The notes below the pieces were generated by a model. The model saw only the letters and a list, made by a program, of their open reading frames with translations, was not told the DNA's origin and did no database searches. The position numbers and the translations under genes were made by a program. 64,000 bases of DNA. Source: Muricoccus pecuniae. GTDB lineage: Bacteria; Pseudomonadota; Alphaproteobacteria; Acetobacterales; Acetobacteraceae. Shown here in pieces: positions 24,714 to 34,341 of the stretch. Numbering within the stretch: position 1 is the stretch's first letter; each line of letters starts with the position of its first letter. The stretch lies in assembly GCF_014199205.1 (NCBI RefSeq), contig NZ_JACIJD010000003.1:186001-250000 (forward strand), written 5' to 3'.

Positions 24714-25175
24714 ATGGCGTTCATCGGGACGAGCCGCCGGTCGCAACCCCTTTCCCCAGGGATTCAGGACGAGATGCCCCAAGCCGCGGGACTACTGGCC
24801 GGCCAGCGCATCCTCATGGTGGAGGACGAGTACCTGATCGCGGAGGCGATGGAGGGCTGGCTCCGCGGGGCCGGCGCCGAGATTCTCGGCCCCGTGCCGA
24901 GCGTGGACCAGGCGCTGGAGATCATCGAGGAGGAGCCCGGGGCGCCGGACCTGGCGGTGCTGGACGTCAACCTCGGCCGTGGCGAGACGGTCTATCCCGT
25001 GGCCGACAGGCTGGACGAGCTGGGCGTGCCCTATCTCTTCGCCACGGGGGACGTGCGGATCAAGGATGCCGCCAACTACCGGCAGCACCCGAAGCTGGAG
25101 AAGCCGATCCTGCGGCAGGAGCTCATCCTCGCGCTCGAGGAGCTGCTGGCGGCCAGCCGCGACCGGGGGCCCTGA
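24714..25175 (+). CDS. Single-domain response regulator
   Basis: 153-aa receiver protein. After about 28 extra residues comes one REC domain: acidic pocket E37-D38-E39 (MVEDEY), phosphoacceptor D84 (VLDVNLG), T111 (FATGD) and K130 (LEKPI). No output domain follows, so it works by protein contact or as a phosphate sink. It lies 8 bases behind the HWE kinase and should be its substrate. The first ATG is 24714; an internal ATG at 24774 (MPQAAGLLAG) is a plausible alternative that trims the unusual N-terminus. Confidence 0.9.
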   Translation: MAFIGTSRRSQPLSPGIQDEMPQAAGLLAGQRILMVEDEYLIAEAMEGWLRGAGAEILGPVPSVDQALEIIEEEPGAPDLAVLDVNLGRGETVYPVADRLDELGVPYLFATGDVRIKDAANYRQHPKLEKPILRQELILALEELLAASRDRGP

Positions 25176-25266
25176 AGGGGGCCTGCCCGCCCTCCCGCGC
25201 GGTCACGCGGTGCGGCAGGGCGCGGTTTCGGCGCGCGTCGCGGGAACATCTTGTTGCCGCGCGGTC

Positions 25267-26145
25267 TCACCGTGCCGCGCGGTCACACCGCGCCGCGCGG
25301 CGGGGCTCGGCGAGGTGGCGGATGAAGTTCCGCAGCTCCGCCTGGCGCCGGGCGGGGTCCGTCACCTCGGCGTCCAGCCCGAGCTGCCAGGCGAGGTCGC
25401 GCCGGCCGGGCTCGCGGGCCAGGGCCTCCACGCGGTCGGCCTGCTCCTTCACCGCCGCACGGTCCGCCGCCAGCCCGTCCTCGACGAGGCTCGCCGCCTG
25501 CCGGCGCAGCGCCTCCGCCACCTCGTGGAGGGATAGCTCGGGGTGGTACTGCACGCCCCAGAAGACGCCCTCTCCCTGCCGGATCTCGGCGGCCTGGACG
25601 GGGGAGGCGGCGCTCCCCGCCAGCAGCGTGGCGCCGGGGGGCAGGCGCTTCACCTCGTCCGAATGGATGGCGGGGGCGTCGTAGGCGGCGGGGCGGCCGG
25701 CGAGCAGCGGGTGGTCCCGCCCGGCCGCGCTGGGGGCGATGCGCCGGGCGAAGCCGGCCTCCTTCCCGCCCTCCCGCGGCCCGACCTCCCCGCCCGCCGC
25801 CACGACGGCGACCTGGAGCCCGGCGCAGGAGCCGAAGGAGGGCGTGCCGGAGGCGAAGACGGCGCGCATGAAGTCCAGCACGCGCCGGGTCTCGGGCGTC
25901 TCCTCATAGACGTGCAGCGGGGAGCCGCAGAGGAAGACGGCGTCGTAGCGGGCGAGCGCCTCGGCCTCGGTGGGGGGCACCCCTTCCTCGGCGGGCTTCA
26001 CCTGATCGCAGACCGCGCCGGGGGCGAGGCGCTGGAGCACCTCCACATAGGTCTCGCCGGAGGAGCGACCGACGCTCGCGCGCCGGGCCTCGCGGTCCTC
26101 GGGCGCCTCGCTCTCGGCGACGAGGAAGCGGAAGGGCTCAGCCAT
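25267..26145 (-). CDS. Class I glutamine amidotransferase-like protein (GuaA N-domain type)
   Basis: 292-aa protein with a class I glutaminase fold: nucleophile in FGSCAGLQVAV and the His-Glu pair in GVQYHPELSLHE. Family members of this stand-alone type hydrolyse glutamine or gamma-glutamyl compounds; the substrate here is unknown. Its ATG at 26145 overlaps the end of the photolyase gene by 8 bases, so it is translationally coupled to it. The last codons lie in a repetitive stretch (GCCGCGCGGTCTCACCGT then GCCGCGCGGTCACACCGC, about 25256-25291) that encodes RRAARCDRAAR and could vary in length. Confidence 0.8.
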   Translation of the reverse strand: MAEPFRFLVAESEAPEDREARRASVGRSSGETYVEVLQRLAPGAVCDQVKPAEEGVPPTEAEALARYDAVFLCGSPLHVYEETPETRRVLDFMRAVFASGTPSFGSCAGLQVAVVAAGGEVGPREGGKEAGFARRIAPSAAGRDHPLLAGRPAAYDAPAIHSDEVKRLPPGATLLAGSAASPVQAAEIRQGEGVFWGVQYHPELSLHEVAEALRRQAASLVEDGLAADRAAVKEQADRVEALAREPGRRDLAWQLGLDAEVTDPARRQAELRNFIRHLAEPRRAARCDRAAR

Positions 26146-27580
26146 GCGCCGCTTCCCCCCGCTCGGCGGCGGCGAGGCGTTCGACCTCGCGCACATAGCC
26201 GTCCGCGTCGAACTTCTTCAGCGTGGCGGCGCCGAGGGTGCGGACATTGCCGAAGACCGGGCGCGGCCCCCAGGGGCGGTCGTGCAGGCCGAAGAGCCAG
26301 CCGATATTGGTGAAGGAGTTCGCGTCCCGCCCGTCGATGAAGTACCGGTTGTTCAGGCGCAGCGCGGTTTCCCAGGCGGCCTCGGGGGTGGGGGACCACT
26401 CGACGATCTTCTTCCCCCAGTACATCCGCATGTGGTTGTGCATGTATCCCGTCTCGCGCATCTCGGTCATGGCCGCGTTCCAGTAACGGTCGTGCGTGAG
26501 GCCGAGTTCGAACTGCTCGGGCGTGTAGAGGAAGGGGCGGGGGTCGGCGCGGTGCGCGTCCAGCGTGCGGCGGGCCCAGGCGGGCACGGCGGAGAGGTCG
26601 TCGTAATTCGGCTCGTAGTGGATGTGGTTCATCGCCAGCTCCCGCCGGACGACCAGCTCCTCGATATAGGCCGTGCGGTCCTCCTCCCCGCCGGCGGGGG
26701 AACTCATCACGGCCAGGGCGATGGCCACCGGCGAGACCTGCCCGAAATGGAGGTAGGGGCTCATATGGGAGGCCGCGCCCGCCTCCGGCCGCCCGCGCCC
26801 GGCGGCGTAGTTGGCGAAGGGCAGGCCGGGCGGGTCGGCCGCCCCCGGCGCGCCGGGGCTGTCCGGGTCGCCGAGATAGCGCCGCAGCCGCGCCTCGGCC
26901 TGGGAGGTGCCGCCGCGGAAGCGGCGCACGGGGCGCACGGAGTGGTCGCAGCGCAGCCCCGCCACGCTGCGCGGGATGTCGGAGAGGTCGAGCGTGCTCT
27001 CAGGCTGCAGCCCCGCGGCGGCGGCGGGGACGCGCACCGGGCGCTCCTCCAGGGGGTGCAGGTATTCCGGCAGCAGGCGCCGCAGCTTCGGGCGCAGGGT
27101 GCGCGCCGCGATCTCGTGCTTGGGCGAGGCGGTCTCGACGGGCACCACCACCTCGCCCTCCACCTGCACCACGCGGCAGGGGGCCTGGGCGGCCAAGTCG
27201 GCGTAGAAGTTCCTGACGGGCTTGAGGTAGTTGCGGTCGAGCACCACCAGCGCGGCGCGCCCGGCGAAGTGCAGGGCCGTCTCCACGGGCGGCGTGCGGC
27301 GGGCGGCGAAGGCGATGCCGCGCCGCTCCAGCGCGGGCCCGACCTCGGCGATCCCTTCCAGCAGGAAGGTCCAGTGGCGGGCATTCACCTCGGGGAAGCC
27401 CTCGGCGATGGCGTAGAGGACGAGGAGGGGGAGGTTCCGGGCATTCGCCTCCTCCACCGCCAGCTCCAGGGCGGGGTTGAAGCGTGCCCGCTGGGCCAGG
27501 CCCATCCAGTAGAGGACGTATTCCGCCCCCTCGCGCTCCGGGGCTTCCTTGAGGGTGCGGATACGGCTGGCCTGGATCAT
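26138..27580 (-). CDS. phrB: Class II CPD photolyase
   Basis: 480-aa FAD-dependent enzyme that repairs cyclobutane pyrimidine dimers with blue light. The C-terminal part is diagnostic of class II rather than class I: MHNHMRMYWGKKIVEW, LNNRYFIDGRDANSFTNI and GWLFGLHDRPWGPRPVFGN, with the Trp residues of the class II electron path expected in this segment. The N-terminal antenna half is recognisable (YVLYWMGLAQRARFNPALE). Length is usual. It leads a two-gene unit with the amidotransferase and lies 74 bases from the end of a histidine kinase gene on the same strand. Confidence 0.94.
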   Translation of the reverse strand: MIQASRIRTLKEAPEREGAEYVLYWMGLAQRARFNPALELAVEEANARNLPLLVLYAIAEGFPEVNARHWTFLLEGIAEVGPALERRGIAFAARRTPPVETALHFAGRAALVVLDRNYLKPVRNFYADLAAQAPCRVVQVEGEVVVPVETASPKHEIAARTLRPKLRRLLPEYLHPLEERPVRVPAAAAGLQPESTLDLSDIPRSVAGLRCDHSVRPVRRFRGGTSQAEARLRRYLGDPDSPGAPGAADPPGLPFANYAAGRGRPEAGAASHMSPYLHFGQVSPVAIALAVMSSPAGGEEDRTAYIEELVVRRELAMNHIHYEPNYDDLSAVPAWARRTLDAHRADPRPFLYTPEQFELGLTHDRYWNAAMTEMRETGYMHNHMRMYWGKKIVEWSPTPEAAWETALRLNNRYFIDGRDANSFTNIGWLFGLHDRPWGPRPVFGNVRTLGAATLKKFDADGYVREVERLAAAERGEAAHG

Positions 27581-27654
27581 CGCCCGGCCATGTAGGGGGT
27601 GATGGCCGGGGCGCTACCGGCCGCCCGGCCCTTTTCCGGAGATGGGAGGGGCCG

Positions 27655-29388
27655 TCAGCCTTCCCCGCCGCCCCCGGCCCAGGTGACGAGGAAGGCGGTG
27701 CCGGGCCCGGGCAGGCGCTCGATCCGCGCGTCGATGCCCCGGAGAAGGCTGTCCACCACCGTCATTCCCAGGCCGCGTCGGGGCTGGTCGGGCATGCCGG
27801 CGCCGTTGTCCGAGACGAGCAGGGTGAAGCCCGCCCCTGCCGCCCCCTCCGCGGGCGCGAGCGGGCGCAGGACGATCCGCACCGTGCCCGGCGCCCGGCC
27901 GATGAAGGCGTATCTGAGGGCGTTGGTCACCAGCTCGTTCATGATGAGGGCGGTCCTCACCGCCACGTCGGCCGGCACCTCGATCGGCCGCAGGTCCATC
28001 TGGATCCCGGTCGCGTTGCCCTCCGTCAGGTCCCGCGCGGCGAGGGCGCGGGCGAGGCGGCCGAGCACTCCCTCCAGCGAGACGAGCCCCCCCGGCCCGT
28101 CATCCAGCATCTCGTAGCTCGTGCCGATGGCGAGGATGCGCCCCTGCGCCGCGCGCAGCGCCTGGAGCGCCGCGTGGTCGGAGAGCTGGCGCTCCTGCAG
28201 GCGCAGGAAGGTCGCGACGAGGGCGAGGTGGTCCCTGATCCGGTGCTGCGCCTCGGCCAGCAGCGCGTCGCGGAGCGCGGCCGCGTCGTCGCGGCTGGTG
28301 CGCGTGGCGGCGAGCCGGCGGAGGAGGCCGGCCACCTCGGCCGGCGGGCCGTCATCCCCGGGTGGCAGGAGCGGCTCCCCCGCCTCGAGCCGGCGCGCCG
28401 CGGCCTCGAGCGGGGCGATGACGGAGCGCCGGACCGCCCAGAACAGCGCGCCCATGCCCAGCAGCAGGATGAGGGCGAGCAGCAGCGGCGGCAGCGCCAC
28501 CTCCAGCGGCGCGCCCGCCCGCAGCATGTGCTGGGGCAGGGTGGCGACGAGGGTGAGGTCGTCGGTCACCCGGGCCTTGAGGAAGAAGGTCCCGCCATGG
28601 GCGGCGTGGCCCGCCCCCACCGGCTGGGGGGCGGCGAAGGAGGCGTGCAGCGCCTCGGGCAGCGCCGGGATCGGCCCCTGCGGGCCGAGCAGGGAGAGGC
28701 TGCCCCCGGCCGCGTCGAGCAGCCAGGCGCGCAGCCCGGGGATGGCCGCCGGCTCCCCCGCCGCGGTGCCGCGCAGCTCCTCCACCGAGAGGGCGGCCGT
28801 CACCGCCCCCACGGGCTGGCCGTTGCGGCGAAGGGGATGGCCGACGCCGATCACGCCCTGGAGGCCGAGCCCGGCCTCCCCGATCAGCCCGTTGGCCGGG
28901 CGCCCGGTGCGCTGGATCGTGCGGAGGGTGGGGCTGTCGGCGAGCCGGCCGGCGGCGCCGGGAAGGGTGGCGCAAAGCACGCGCCCGTCCGGCCCGGTGA
29001 CGAAGAGGTGCCGGATCTCGGCGTCCATCGTGAGATGGGCGGCGTTGAGCAGCGCGCCGCAGCCCTCGGCGCCCCGCGCCAGGGGCTCGGCCACGGCCAG
29101 GGTCGCGATGCCCTGCGCCGCGCGGGCCAGGGTGCCGCCCACCCGCTCGGCCAGGCGCCGCGTCTCGGCCAGGGCCAGCTCCTCGCTCCGCGTCGTCAGG
29201 AGCGAGGCCTGCCAGGCAGAGAAGGCGCCGGCGCAGAGGATGATGAGGAGGGAGACGGCGCCGTAGGCGAGCGCGAGCCGCTGGCCGAAGGACCAGCGCG
29301 GCGCCGCGTCCCTGGCATCGGGCCGCGTCTCTGCAAATCCGGCTTCCGGGGCGGCGGGCAGCCGCGCGTTCTGGGGGCCCTCCGGCAT
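27655..29388 (-). CDS. Membrane-bound HisKA_2 family sensor histidine kinase
   Basis: 577-aa kinase. A first membrane helix (about residues 37-55) is followed by a periplasmic sensor region to about 310 with a Cache-like pattern (IRHLFVTGPDGRVLCATLPG, GVGHPLRRNGQPVGAVTAAL), a second helix (PPLLLALILLLGMGALFWAV) and then a HisKA_2 core: phosphoacceptor in EAQHRIRDHLALVATFLRLQ, N box NELVTNALRYAF, and DNGAGMP and GLGMTVVDSLL for ATP binding. The HisKA_2/HATPase type is close to HWE kinases. It has no adjacent receiver; the stand-alone receiver at 24714 is a possible partner. Confidence 0.87.
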   Translation of the reverse strand: MPEGPQNARLPAAPEAGFAETRPDARDAAPRWSFGQRLALAYGAVSLLIILCAGAFSAWQASLLTTRSEELALAETRRLAERVGGTLARAAQGIATLAVAEPLARGAEGCGALLNAAHLTMDAEIRHLFVTGPDGRVLCATLPGAAGRLADSPTLRTIQRTGRPANGLIGEAGLGLQGVIGVGHPLRRNGQPVGAVTAALSVEELRGTAAGEPAAIPGLRAWLLDAAGGSLSLLGPQGPIPALPEALHASFAAPQPVGAGHAAHGGTFFLKARVTDDLTLVATLPQHMLRAGAPLEVALPPLLLALILLLGMGALFWAVRRSVIAPLEAAARRLEAGEPLLPPGDDGPPAEVAGLLRRLAATRTSRDDAAALRDALLAEAQHRIRDHLALVATFLRLQERQLSDHAALQALRAAQGRILAIGTSYEMLDDGPGGLVSLEGVLGRLARALAARDLTEGNATGIQMDLRPIEVPADVAVRTALIMNELVTNALRYAFIGRAPGTVRIVLRPLAPAEGAAGAGFTLLVSDNGAGMPDQPRRGLGMTVVDSLLRGIDARIERLPGPGTAFLVTWAGGGGEG

Positions 29389-29437
29389 CGCGCTCCGTCC
29401 TCGACGGGGCAGCTTTGGCAGGCGGGGGGGCGCTTCG

Positions 29438-30169
29438 TCAAACCTTCGTGACGTCCCCGGCGGGGCCGGATGCCTCCCCCGCCGCGCCGCACCGCGCGAA
29501 AGCCGCGGCCATGGCGGGCGGCACGGGGGCCGTCGCTGCCAGGGGCGGGTCCAGGGGAAGGCTGATCGAGCGGGCGAGGAGATGCATCGCCGCCCCCTTG
29601 CCGGGCCGCGCCGGCGCGTAGAGGGGATCGCCGAGAATCGGACAGCCCAGCAGCGCGCAATGGACGCGGAGCTGGTGCGTGCGCCCGGTCTCCGGCCGCA
29701 GCTCCAGCCAGGAAAGGGCGCCGTCCCCCGAGGCGCCGAGGAGGCGCCAGGCGGTGCGGGCGGGCTGGCCGGCGGGATGCGCCTCCATCCGCCAGCCCGC
29801 CGCGGCGGTGCTCACCTTGCGGAGCGGGGCGTCGAGCGTGCCGCCCGGCGCTCCTGGCCGGCCGGTGACGACGGCCCAGTAGGTCTTGCCCGCCCGCCGC
29901 TCCGCGAAGAGGGCGCCGAGGGCGGCGAGCGCCGGCTTCGTGCGCCCGAGGACGAGGCAGCCCGCCGTGTCCGTGTCCAGCCGGTGGGCCGGCTGCGGCA
30001 GGTGGCGCTTGCCGAGTTGGAGGAGGGGAAGCCAATCCGCGAGGGAGGCGTTGCCGCCACGGCCGGGGTCGAGCGGCAGGCCGGGCGGCTTGTCCACGAC
30101 CATGACGTCGGGCCGGATGACGAGGATTCGCGCGGCGAGCCAGCCGGGCAGGGATGAGGGGTCGCGCAT
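29438..30169 (-). CDS. RluA family pseudouridine synthase
   Basis: 243-aa enzyme that isomerises uridine to pseudouridine in rRNA or tRNA. Catalytic motif HRLDTDTAG (Asp is the nucleophile), preceded by VVDKPPGLPLDPG, and LRPETGRTHQLRVHCALLG with GDPLYAP later. There is no S4 domain, so it is nearer to the short RluA/RluC-like or YqcB types. The ATG at 30169 (MRDPSSLPG) is chosen; an upstream frame to 30277 is a shadow of the divergent PfkB gene. Confidence 0.88.
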   Translation of the reverse strand: MRDPSSLPGWLAARILVIRPDVMVVDKPPGLPLDPGRGGNASLADWLPLLQLGKRHLPQPAHRLDTDTAGCLVLGRTKPALAALGALFAERRAGKTYWAVVTGRPGAPGGTLDAPLRKVSTAAAGWRMEAHPAGQPARTAWRLLGASGDGALSWLELRPETGRTHQLRVHCALLGCPILGDPLYAPARPGKGAAMHLLARSISLPLDPPLAATAPVPPAMAAAFARCGAAGEASGPAGDVTKV

Positions 30170-30200
30170 GGGTTCCGGTGAGCGAGGAGGGGGGGCGCTG

Positions 30201-31121
30201 GTGGTCTGCCTCGGGCAGGTCGTCACGGACCATACCTTTCGCGTGGACGAGGTGGAGCTTGCGCCCTCCAAGGTCACGGCGCGGGGCTACTCCATGAGCG
30301 TCGGCGGGATGGCGGCCAACGCGGCCATCGCGGTCGCGCGCCTCGGCGGGCGGGCCGTGTTCTGGGGGCGCGTGGGGCGCGACGAGGCGGGGGAGGAGCT
30401 GCGCCAGGCCCTCGAGGATGAGGGAGTGGACACCACCGGCCTCGTCATGGCCGAGGGGGCGCGCACGCCCCTCTCCGCCGTGATCGTGGACAAGCGCGGC
30501 GAGCGGAGCATCGTCACCTATCGCGGGGAGAGGCTGCCGGCCGACCCCTCCGCCCTGCCGCTGGACCGGCTGGCCGAGGCGGGCTCCCTCCTCTGCGATC
30601 CCCGCTGGCCGGAGGCCGCCGAGGCCGCCTTCGCCGCGGCCCGCGCCCGCGGCCTGCCCGGCGTGCTGGACGCGGAGAAGAGCGAGGAGCGCGTGCTGCG
30701 CGCCCTCGTGCCGCTGGCCGACCACGCGATCTTCGCCAAGACGGGCCTGACCATCTTCGCCCCCGGCGTGCCCCCCGCCGAGGGGCTGGCCCGCGCGCTG
30801 GAGGCCGGGCCGCTGCGGATGGCCGCGGTGACGCTGGGCGAGCGGGGGGTGCTGTGGCGCGCGCCGGGAATGAAGGGTATCTCCACCCGCCCCGCCTTCC
30901 CCGTGGAGGCGACGAACACGACGGGGGCGGGGGACGTGTTCCACGGCGCCTATGCCCTGGCCGTGGCGGAGGGGCAGGAGGTGGAGCGCGCGCTCCGATT
31001 CGCCTCGGCCGCGGGCGCGCTCCGGGCAAGGGACGGGCGCACCCCGGACCGGGCGGAGTTGGAGGCGCTCCTGGCGGGTGACACGGACCGCCCGCTCGTG
31101 CGGGCGCGACGGAAGGACTGA
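30201..31121 (+). CDS. PfkB family carbohydrate kinase
   Basis: 306-aa ribokinase-type sugar or nucleoside kinase. N-terminal substrate motif SVGGMAANAAIAVARLGG, C-terminal catalytic signature EATNTTGAGDVFHGAYALA with the GAGD base. The usual DTTGAGD reads NTTGAGD. The start is taken as the GTG at 30201 because AGGAGG (30185-30190) lies 10 bases upstream and the protein then begins with VCLGQVVTDHTF as in relatives; the ATG at 30168 would overlap the start codon of the divergent pseudouridine synthase. The sugar is not predictable. A hybrid kinase gene begins 15 bases downstream. Confidence 0.86.
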   Translation: MVCLGQVVTDHTFRVDEVELAPSKVTARGYSMSVGGMAANAAIAVARLGGRAVFWGRVGRDEAGEELRQALEDEGVDTTGLVMAEGARTPLSAVIVDKRGERSIVTYRGERLPADPSALPLDRLAEAGSLLCDPRWPEAAEAAFAAARARGLPGVLDAEKSEERVLRALVPLADHAIFAKTGLTIFAPGVPPAEGLARALEAGPLRMAAVTLGERGVLWRAPGMKGISTRPAFPVEATNTTGAGDVFHGAYALAVAEGQEVERALRFASAAGALRARDGRTPDRAELEALLAGDTDRPLVRARRKD

Positions 31122-31136
31122 GCGGACCGGACGGGA

Positions 31137-33278
31137 ATGGATTCCGAGAGGATCGAGGAACTCAGGCGGCGGGTGGAGGCGCTGGAGGCCGAGGCGGCCG
31201 CCCTGCGCGCGCGGCTCGGCACCGCCGGGGATGCCGGCTCCGTGCCCTGGGCGAGCGCCGGCAGCGGGCGGGAGATGCTGGCCGCGATCAACGAGCGCTA
31301 CCGACTGGCCGCGCGGGCGACGAACGACGCGGTCTGGGACTGGGACCTCCGCGCCAACACGGTGGAGTGGAACGAGGCGCTGGAGGCCGCCTACGGCCAC
31401 GCCCCCGCCGCCGCGGAGCCGACGGGGGACTGGTGGATCGCCCATATCCACCCCGAGGACCGCGCCCGCGTGCATGACGGCATCCACGCCGTGATCGACG
31501 GCGCGGGCAGCAACTGGACCGGGGAGTACCGCTTCCGCCGCGCCGATGGGGGCTACGCCACGGTGCTCGACCGCGGCTTCGTCATCCGGGACGCCTCGGG
31601 TGCGGCCATCCGCATGATCGGGGCGATGCTGGACCTCAGCGCGAGCAAGCGGGCCGAGGCGGCGCTGCGCGAGAGCGAAGACCGCCTGCGCCTGGCCACC
31701 GCCGCCGCGCGGATCGGCACCTTCGACTTCCTCGTGCGCACCGGCGCGCTGACCTGGGACGACCGCTGCCGCGAGCTGTTCGGCGTGCCGCCCGGCACCC
31801 CGGTGAGCTACGAGGGCACCTTCCTCGCCGGCCTGCACCCGGAGGACCGCGCGCGGGCGGACGCGGCCGTCTCGGCGGCGCTGGACCCCGCGGGCACGGG
31901 CAGCTTCGACACGGAATACCGCACCATCGGCCTGTCGGACGGGGTGGAGCGCTGGGTGGCCGCCAAGGGAGAGGCCTTCTTCGAGGAGGGCCGGGCCGTC
32001 CGGCTGATCGGCACCGTGCTCGACATCGGCGAGCGCAAGCTGGCCGAGATGCGCCAGCGCGAGATGAACGAGCGGCTGGAGGAGCTGGTCGAGGCGCGCA
32101 CGGCGGCGCTGCGCAAGTCCGAGGAGCAGCTTCGCCAGAGCCAGAAGATGGAGGCGGTCGGCCAGCTCACGGGCGGGATCGCGCACGACTTCAACAACCT
32201 GCTGACGGGCATCACCGGCTCGCTGGAGCTGCTGAGCGCGCGCATCGCCCAGGGGCGGGTGCGGGAGGTGGACCGCTACGTCGTCGCGGCGCAGGGGGCG
32301 GCGGCGCGCGCCGCCTCCCTCACGCACCGGCTGCTGGCCTTCTCCCGCCGGCAGACGCTGGATCCCCGGCCGACCGACGTGAACCGCCTCGTCGGCGGCA
32401 TGGAGGAGCTGATCCGCCGCACGATGGGCCCGGGAATGGTGGTGGAGGTGGTGGCCGCCGCCGGGCTCTGGACGACGCTGGTGGACCCGAACCAGCTCGA
32501 GAACGCGCTGCTCAACCTCTGCATCAACGCGCGGGACGCCATGCCCGGCGGCGGGCGGCTGACGGTGGAGACGGCCAACCGCTGGCTGGACGCCCGCGCC
32601 GCGCGCGAGCGCGAGCTGCCGCCGGGCCAGTACATCTCCCTCTGCGTGAGCGACACGGGCACGGGGATGACGCCCGAGGTGATCGCCAAGGCCTTCGACC
32701 CCTTCTTCACCACCAAGCCGCTCGGCCTCGGCACCGGGCTCGGCCTCTCCATGATCTACGGCTTCGCGCGTCAGTCCGGCGGGCAGGTGCGGATCTACTC
32801 GGAGGCGGGCGAGGGCTCGATGGTCTGCCTCTACCTCCCCCGCCACCACGGCGAGGCGGAGGAGGCCGTGCCGCTGCCCGAACTCCCGGCCCTGCCGCGC
32901 GCCACGAAGGGCGAGACGGTGCTGGTGGTGGATGACGAGCCCACCGTGCGGATGCTGGTGGCGGAGGTGCTGGAGGAGCTGGGCTACGCCGCGCTGGAGG
33001 CCGCCGACGCCGCCTCCGGGCTGAAGCTGCTGCGGTCGGATATGCGCATCGACCTGCTGGTGACGGATGTGGGCCTGCCCGGCGGCATGAACGGGCGGCA
33101 GATGGCCGATGCGGCGCGGCTGGCGCGGCCGGGGCTGAAGGTGCTGTTCATCACCGGCTATGCCGAGAACGCGGCCGTGGGGAACGGCCATCTCGAGCCT
33201 GGCATGCATGTGATGACCAAGCCCTTCGCGATGGACGCGCTCGCCACCCGCATCCGGGAGCTGATCGAGGAGCGCTGA
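31137..33278 (+). CDS. Hybrid PAS-PAS-HisKA-HATPase-REC histidine kinase
   Basis: 713-aa cytoplasmic hybrid kinase. A short N-terminal coiled coil (residues 1-28), two PAS/PAC domains (about 50-170 and 180-305), a linking coiled coil ([20 protein letters not shown]), HisKA with H350 in [13 protein letters not shown], HATPase_c ([37 protein letters not shown]) and a C-terminal receiver with D644 (VTDVGLPGG), VVDDEP and [10 protein letters not shown]. No membrane segment. This layout is common in alphaproteobacteria; the output phosphotransfer partner is not nearby. The ATG at 31137 follows ACCGGACGGGA with a modest Shine-Dalgarno. Confidence 0.92.
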   Translation: MDSERIEELRRRVEALEAEAAALRARLGTAGDAGSVPWASAGSGREMLAAINERYRLAARATNDAVWDWDLRANTVEWNEALEAAYGHAPAAAEPTGDWWIAHIHPEDRARVHDGIHAVIDGAGSNWTGEYRFRRADGGYATVLDRGFVIRDASGAAIRMIGAMLDLSASKRAEAALRESEDRLRLATAAARIGTFDFLVRTGALTWDDRCRELFGVPPGTPVSYEGTFLAGLHPEDRARADAAVSAALDPAGTGSFDTEYRTIGLSDGVERWVAAKGEAFFEEGRAVRLIGTVLDIGERKLAEMRQREMNERLEELVEARTAALRKSEEQLRQSQKMEAVGQLTGGIAHDFNNLLTGITGSLELLSARIAQGRVREVDRYVVAAQGAAARAASLTHRLLAFSRRQTLDPRPTDVNRLVGGMEELIRRTMGPGMVVEVVAAAGLWTTLVDPNQLENALLNLCINARDAMPGGGRLTVETANRWLDARAARERELPPGQYISLCVSDTGTGMTPEVIAKAFDPFFTTKPLGLGTGLGLSMIYGFARQSGGQVRIYSEAGEGSMVCLYLPRHHGEAEEAVPLPELPALPRATKGETVLVVDDEPTVRMLVAEVLEELGYAALEAADAASGLKLLRSDMRIDLLVTDVGLPGGMNGRQMADAARLARPGLKVLFITGYAENAAVGNGHLEPGMHVMTKPFAMDALATRIRELIEER

Positions 33279-33348
33279 GCCCGGCCCGGGGGCGGGCGCG
33301 GCGGCTCCCGTCCCCGGCCGGCCCCGCCCGTCCGGCGGGCCCCGCGCG

Positions 33349-34212
33349 TCAGGCGGCGCGGGGGATGATGCGCGCGGTCTCGGCGAAGTCGAAGTAGAGG
33401 CGCCGCGCCTCGGCGGCCACGGGGCCGGGCTGCATGTGGTGGTCGGCGTAGCGGGTGCAGGGCTGGACCTTGCCGAAGTTGCCGGTGGCGAAGATCTCGT
33501 CCGCCGTCTCCAGCATGCCGGTGGTCACGGTGCACTCGCGCACCTCGCGGCCCGCGTCGCGGAGCAGCTGGATGATGCGGGAGCGCGTGATGCCGGCGAG
33601 GAAGGTGCCGTTGGCGGCGGGCGTCATCACCACCCCGTCCTTGACCATCATGAGGTTGGCGGCGGCGAACTCGGCGACGTTGCCGGCCTCGTCCAGCACC
33701 ACCGCCATGTCGTAGCCCCGCGCCTTCGCCCAGGCCGTCGCGCGGGCGGAGTTGGGGTAGAGGGCGCTCGCCTTCGAATCCGTCGGCGCCATGTCGGCGG
33801 CCGGGCGGCGGAAGGGGGCGGTGACGGCGGAGAAGCCGTTCGCCGGCGGCATGGGCGAGTCGTAGATGGAGAGGATGAACTCCGTGCTCGCCGGGTCCGG
33901 CTGGGCCGCGCCGAGGCCGTTGCGGACGAAGAACATCGGGCGGATGTAGAGCTCGGCCTCCGGCCCCATGCGGCGCACGCCCTCGCGGCAAAGCTCCTCG
34001 ATCTCCTCGGCCGTCATGGTGGGCTCCATGAGCATGTTGCGCGCGGACTGCACGCAGCGCCGGCAGTGGAGGTCGAGGTCGGGCACGGTGCCGCGGATGG
34101 CGCGCGCGCCGTCGAAGATGACCGAGCCCAGCCAGAAGGCGTGGTCCATGGGGCCGAGCACCTTCGGCTCCTCGGTCATCCACTCGCCCTTGTGCCAGAA
34201 CACCCCGGCCAT
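33349..34212 (-). CDS. ilvE: Branched-chain amino-acid aminotransferase-like PLP enzyme
   Basis: 287-aa fold-type IV PLP enzyme (class IV aminotransferase). It probably transfers amino groups between branched-chain amino acids and 2-oxoglutarate. Seen: GVFWHKGEWM start, FWLGSVIFDGARAIRG, the lysine in SKASALYPNSARATAWAKA that would carry PLP, EFAAANLMMVKDG for the glutamate that binds the pyridine N, and TPAANGTFLAGITRSRII. D-amino-acid transaminase and aminodeoxychorismate lyase share this fold, so ilvE is the most likely of several roles. The ATG at 34212 has GAGGGAGAGGG just upstream. Confidence 0.85.
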   Translation of the reverse strand: MAGVFWHKGEWMTEEPKVLGPMDHAFWLGSVIFDGARAIRGTVPDLDLHCRRCVQSARNMLMEPTMTAEEIEELCREGVRRMGPEAELYIRPMFFVRNGLGAAQPDPASTEFILSIYDSPMPPANGFSAVTAPFRRPAADMAPTDSKASALYPNSARATAWAKARGYDMAVVLDEAGNVAEFAAANLMMVKDGVVMTPAANGTFLAGITRSRIIQLLRDAGREVRECTVTTGMLETADEIFATGNFGKVQPCTRYADHHMQPGPVAAEARRLYFDFAETARIIPRAA

Positions 34213-34341
34213 CGGCCCTCTCCCTCGTCCCGTGTGAGAGGGGGAAGCTGGCACGGGCGCGGGGGTGGGGAAAGAGCCCCGCCGGGGGTCGCGCGGCGCA
34301 GGGAATGTCGTATCGTTTCGCCAATTCGGGGGAAACGGGCC

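Noticed and set aside
30168-30170. ATG at 30168 as the PfkB kinase start
   Set aside because: It would share bases with the start codon of the divergent pseudouridine synthase. The GTG at 30201 with AGGAGG upstream fits both genes and the family's N-terminus better.
29196-33209. A minus-strand open frame of about 1337 codons
   Set aside because: It covers the hybrid kinase and PfkB genes in antisense and contains no recognisable domain; long open shadows are expected at this GC content.
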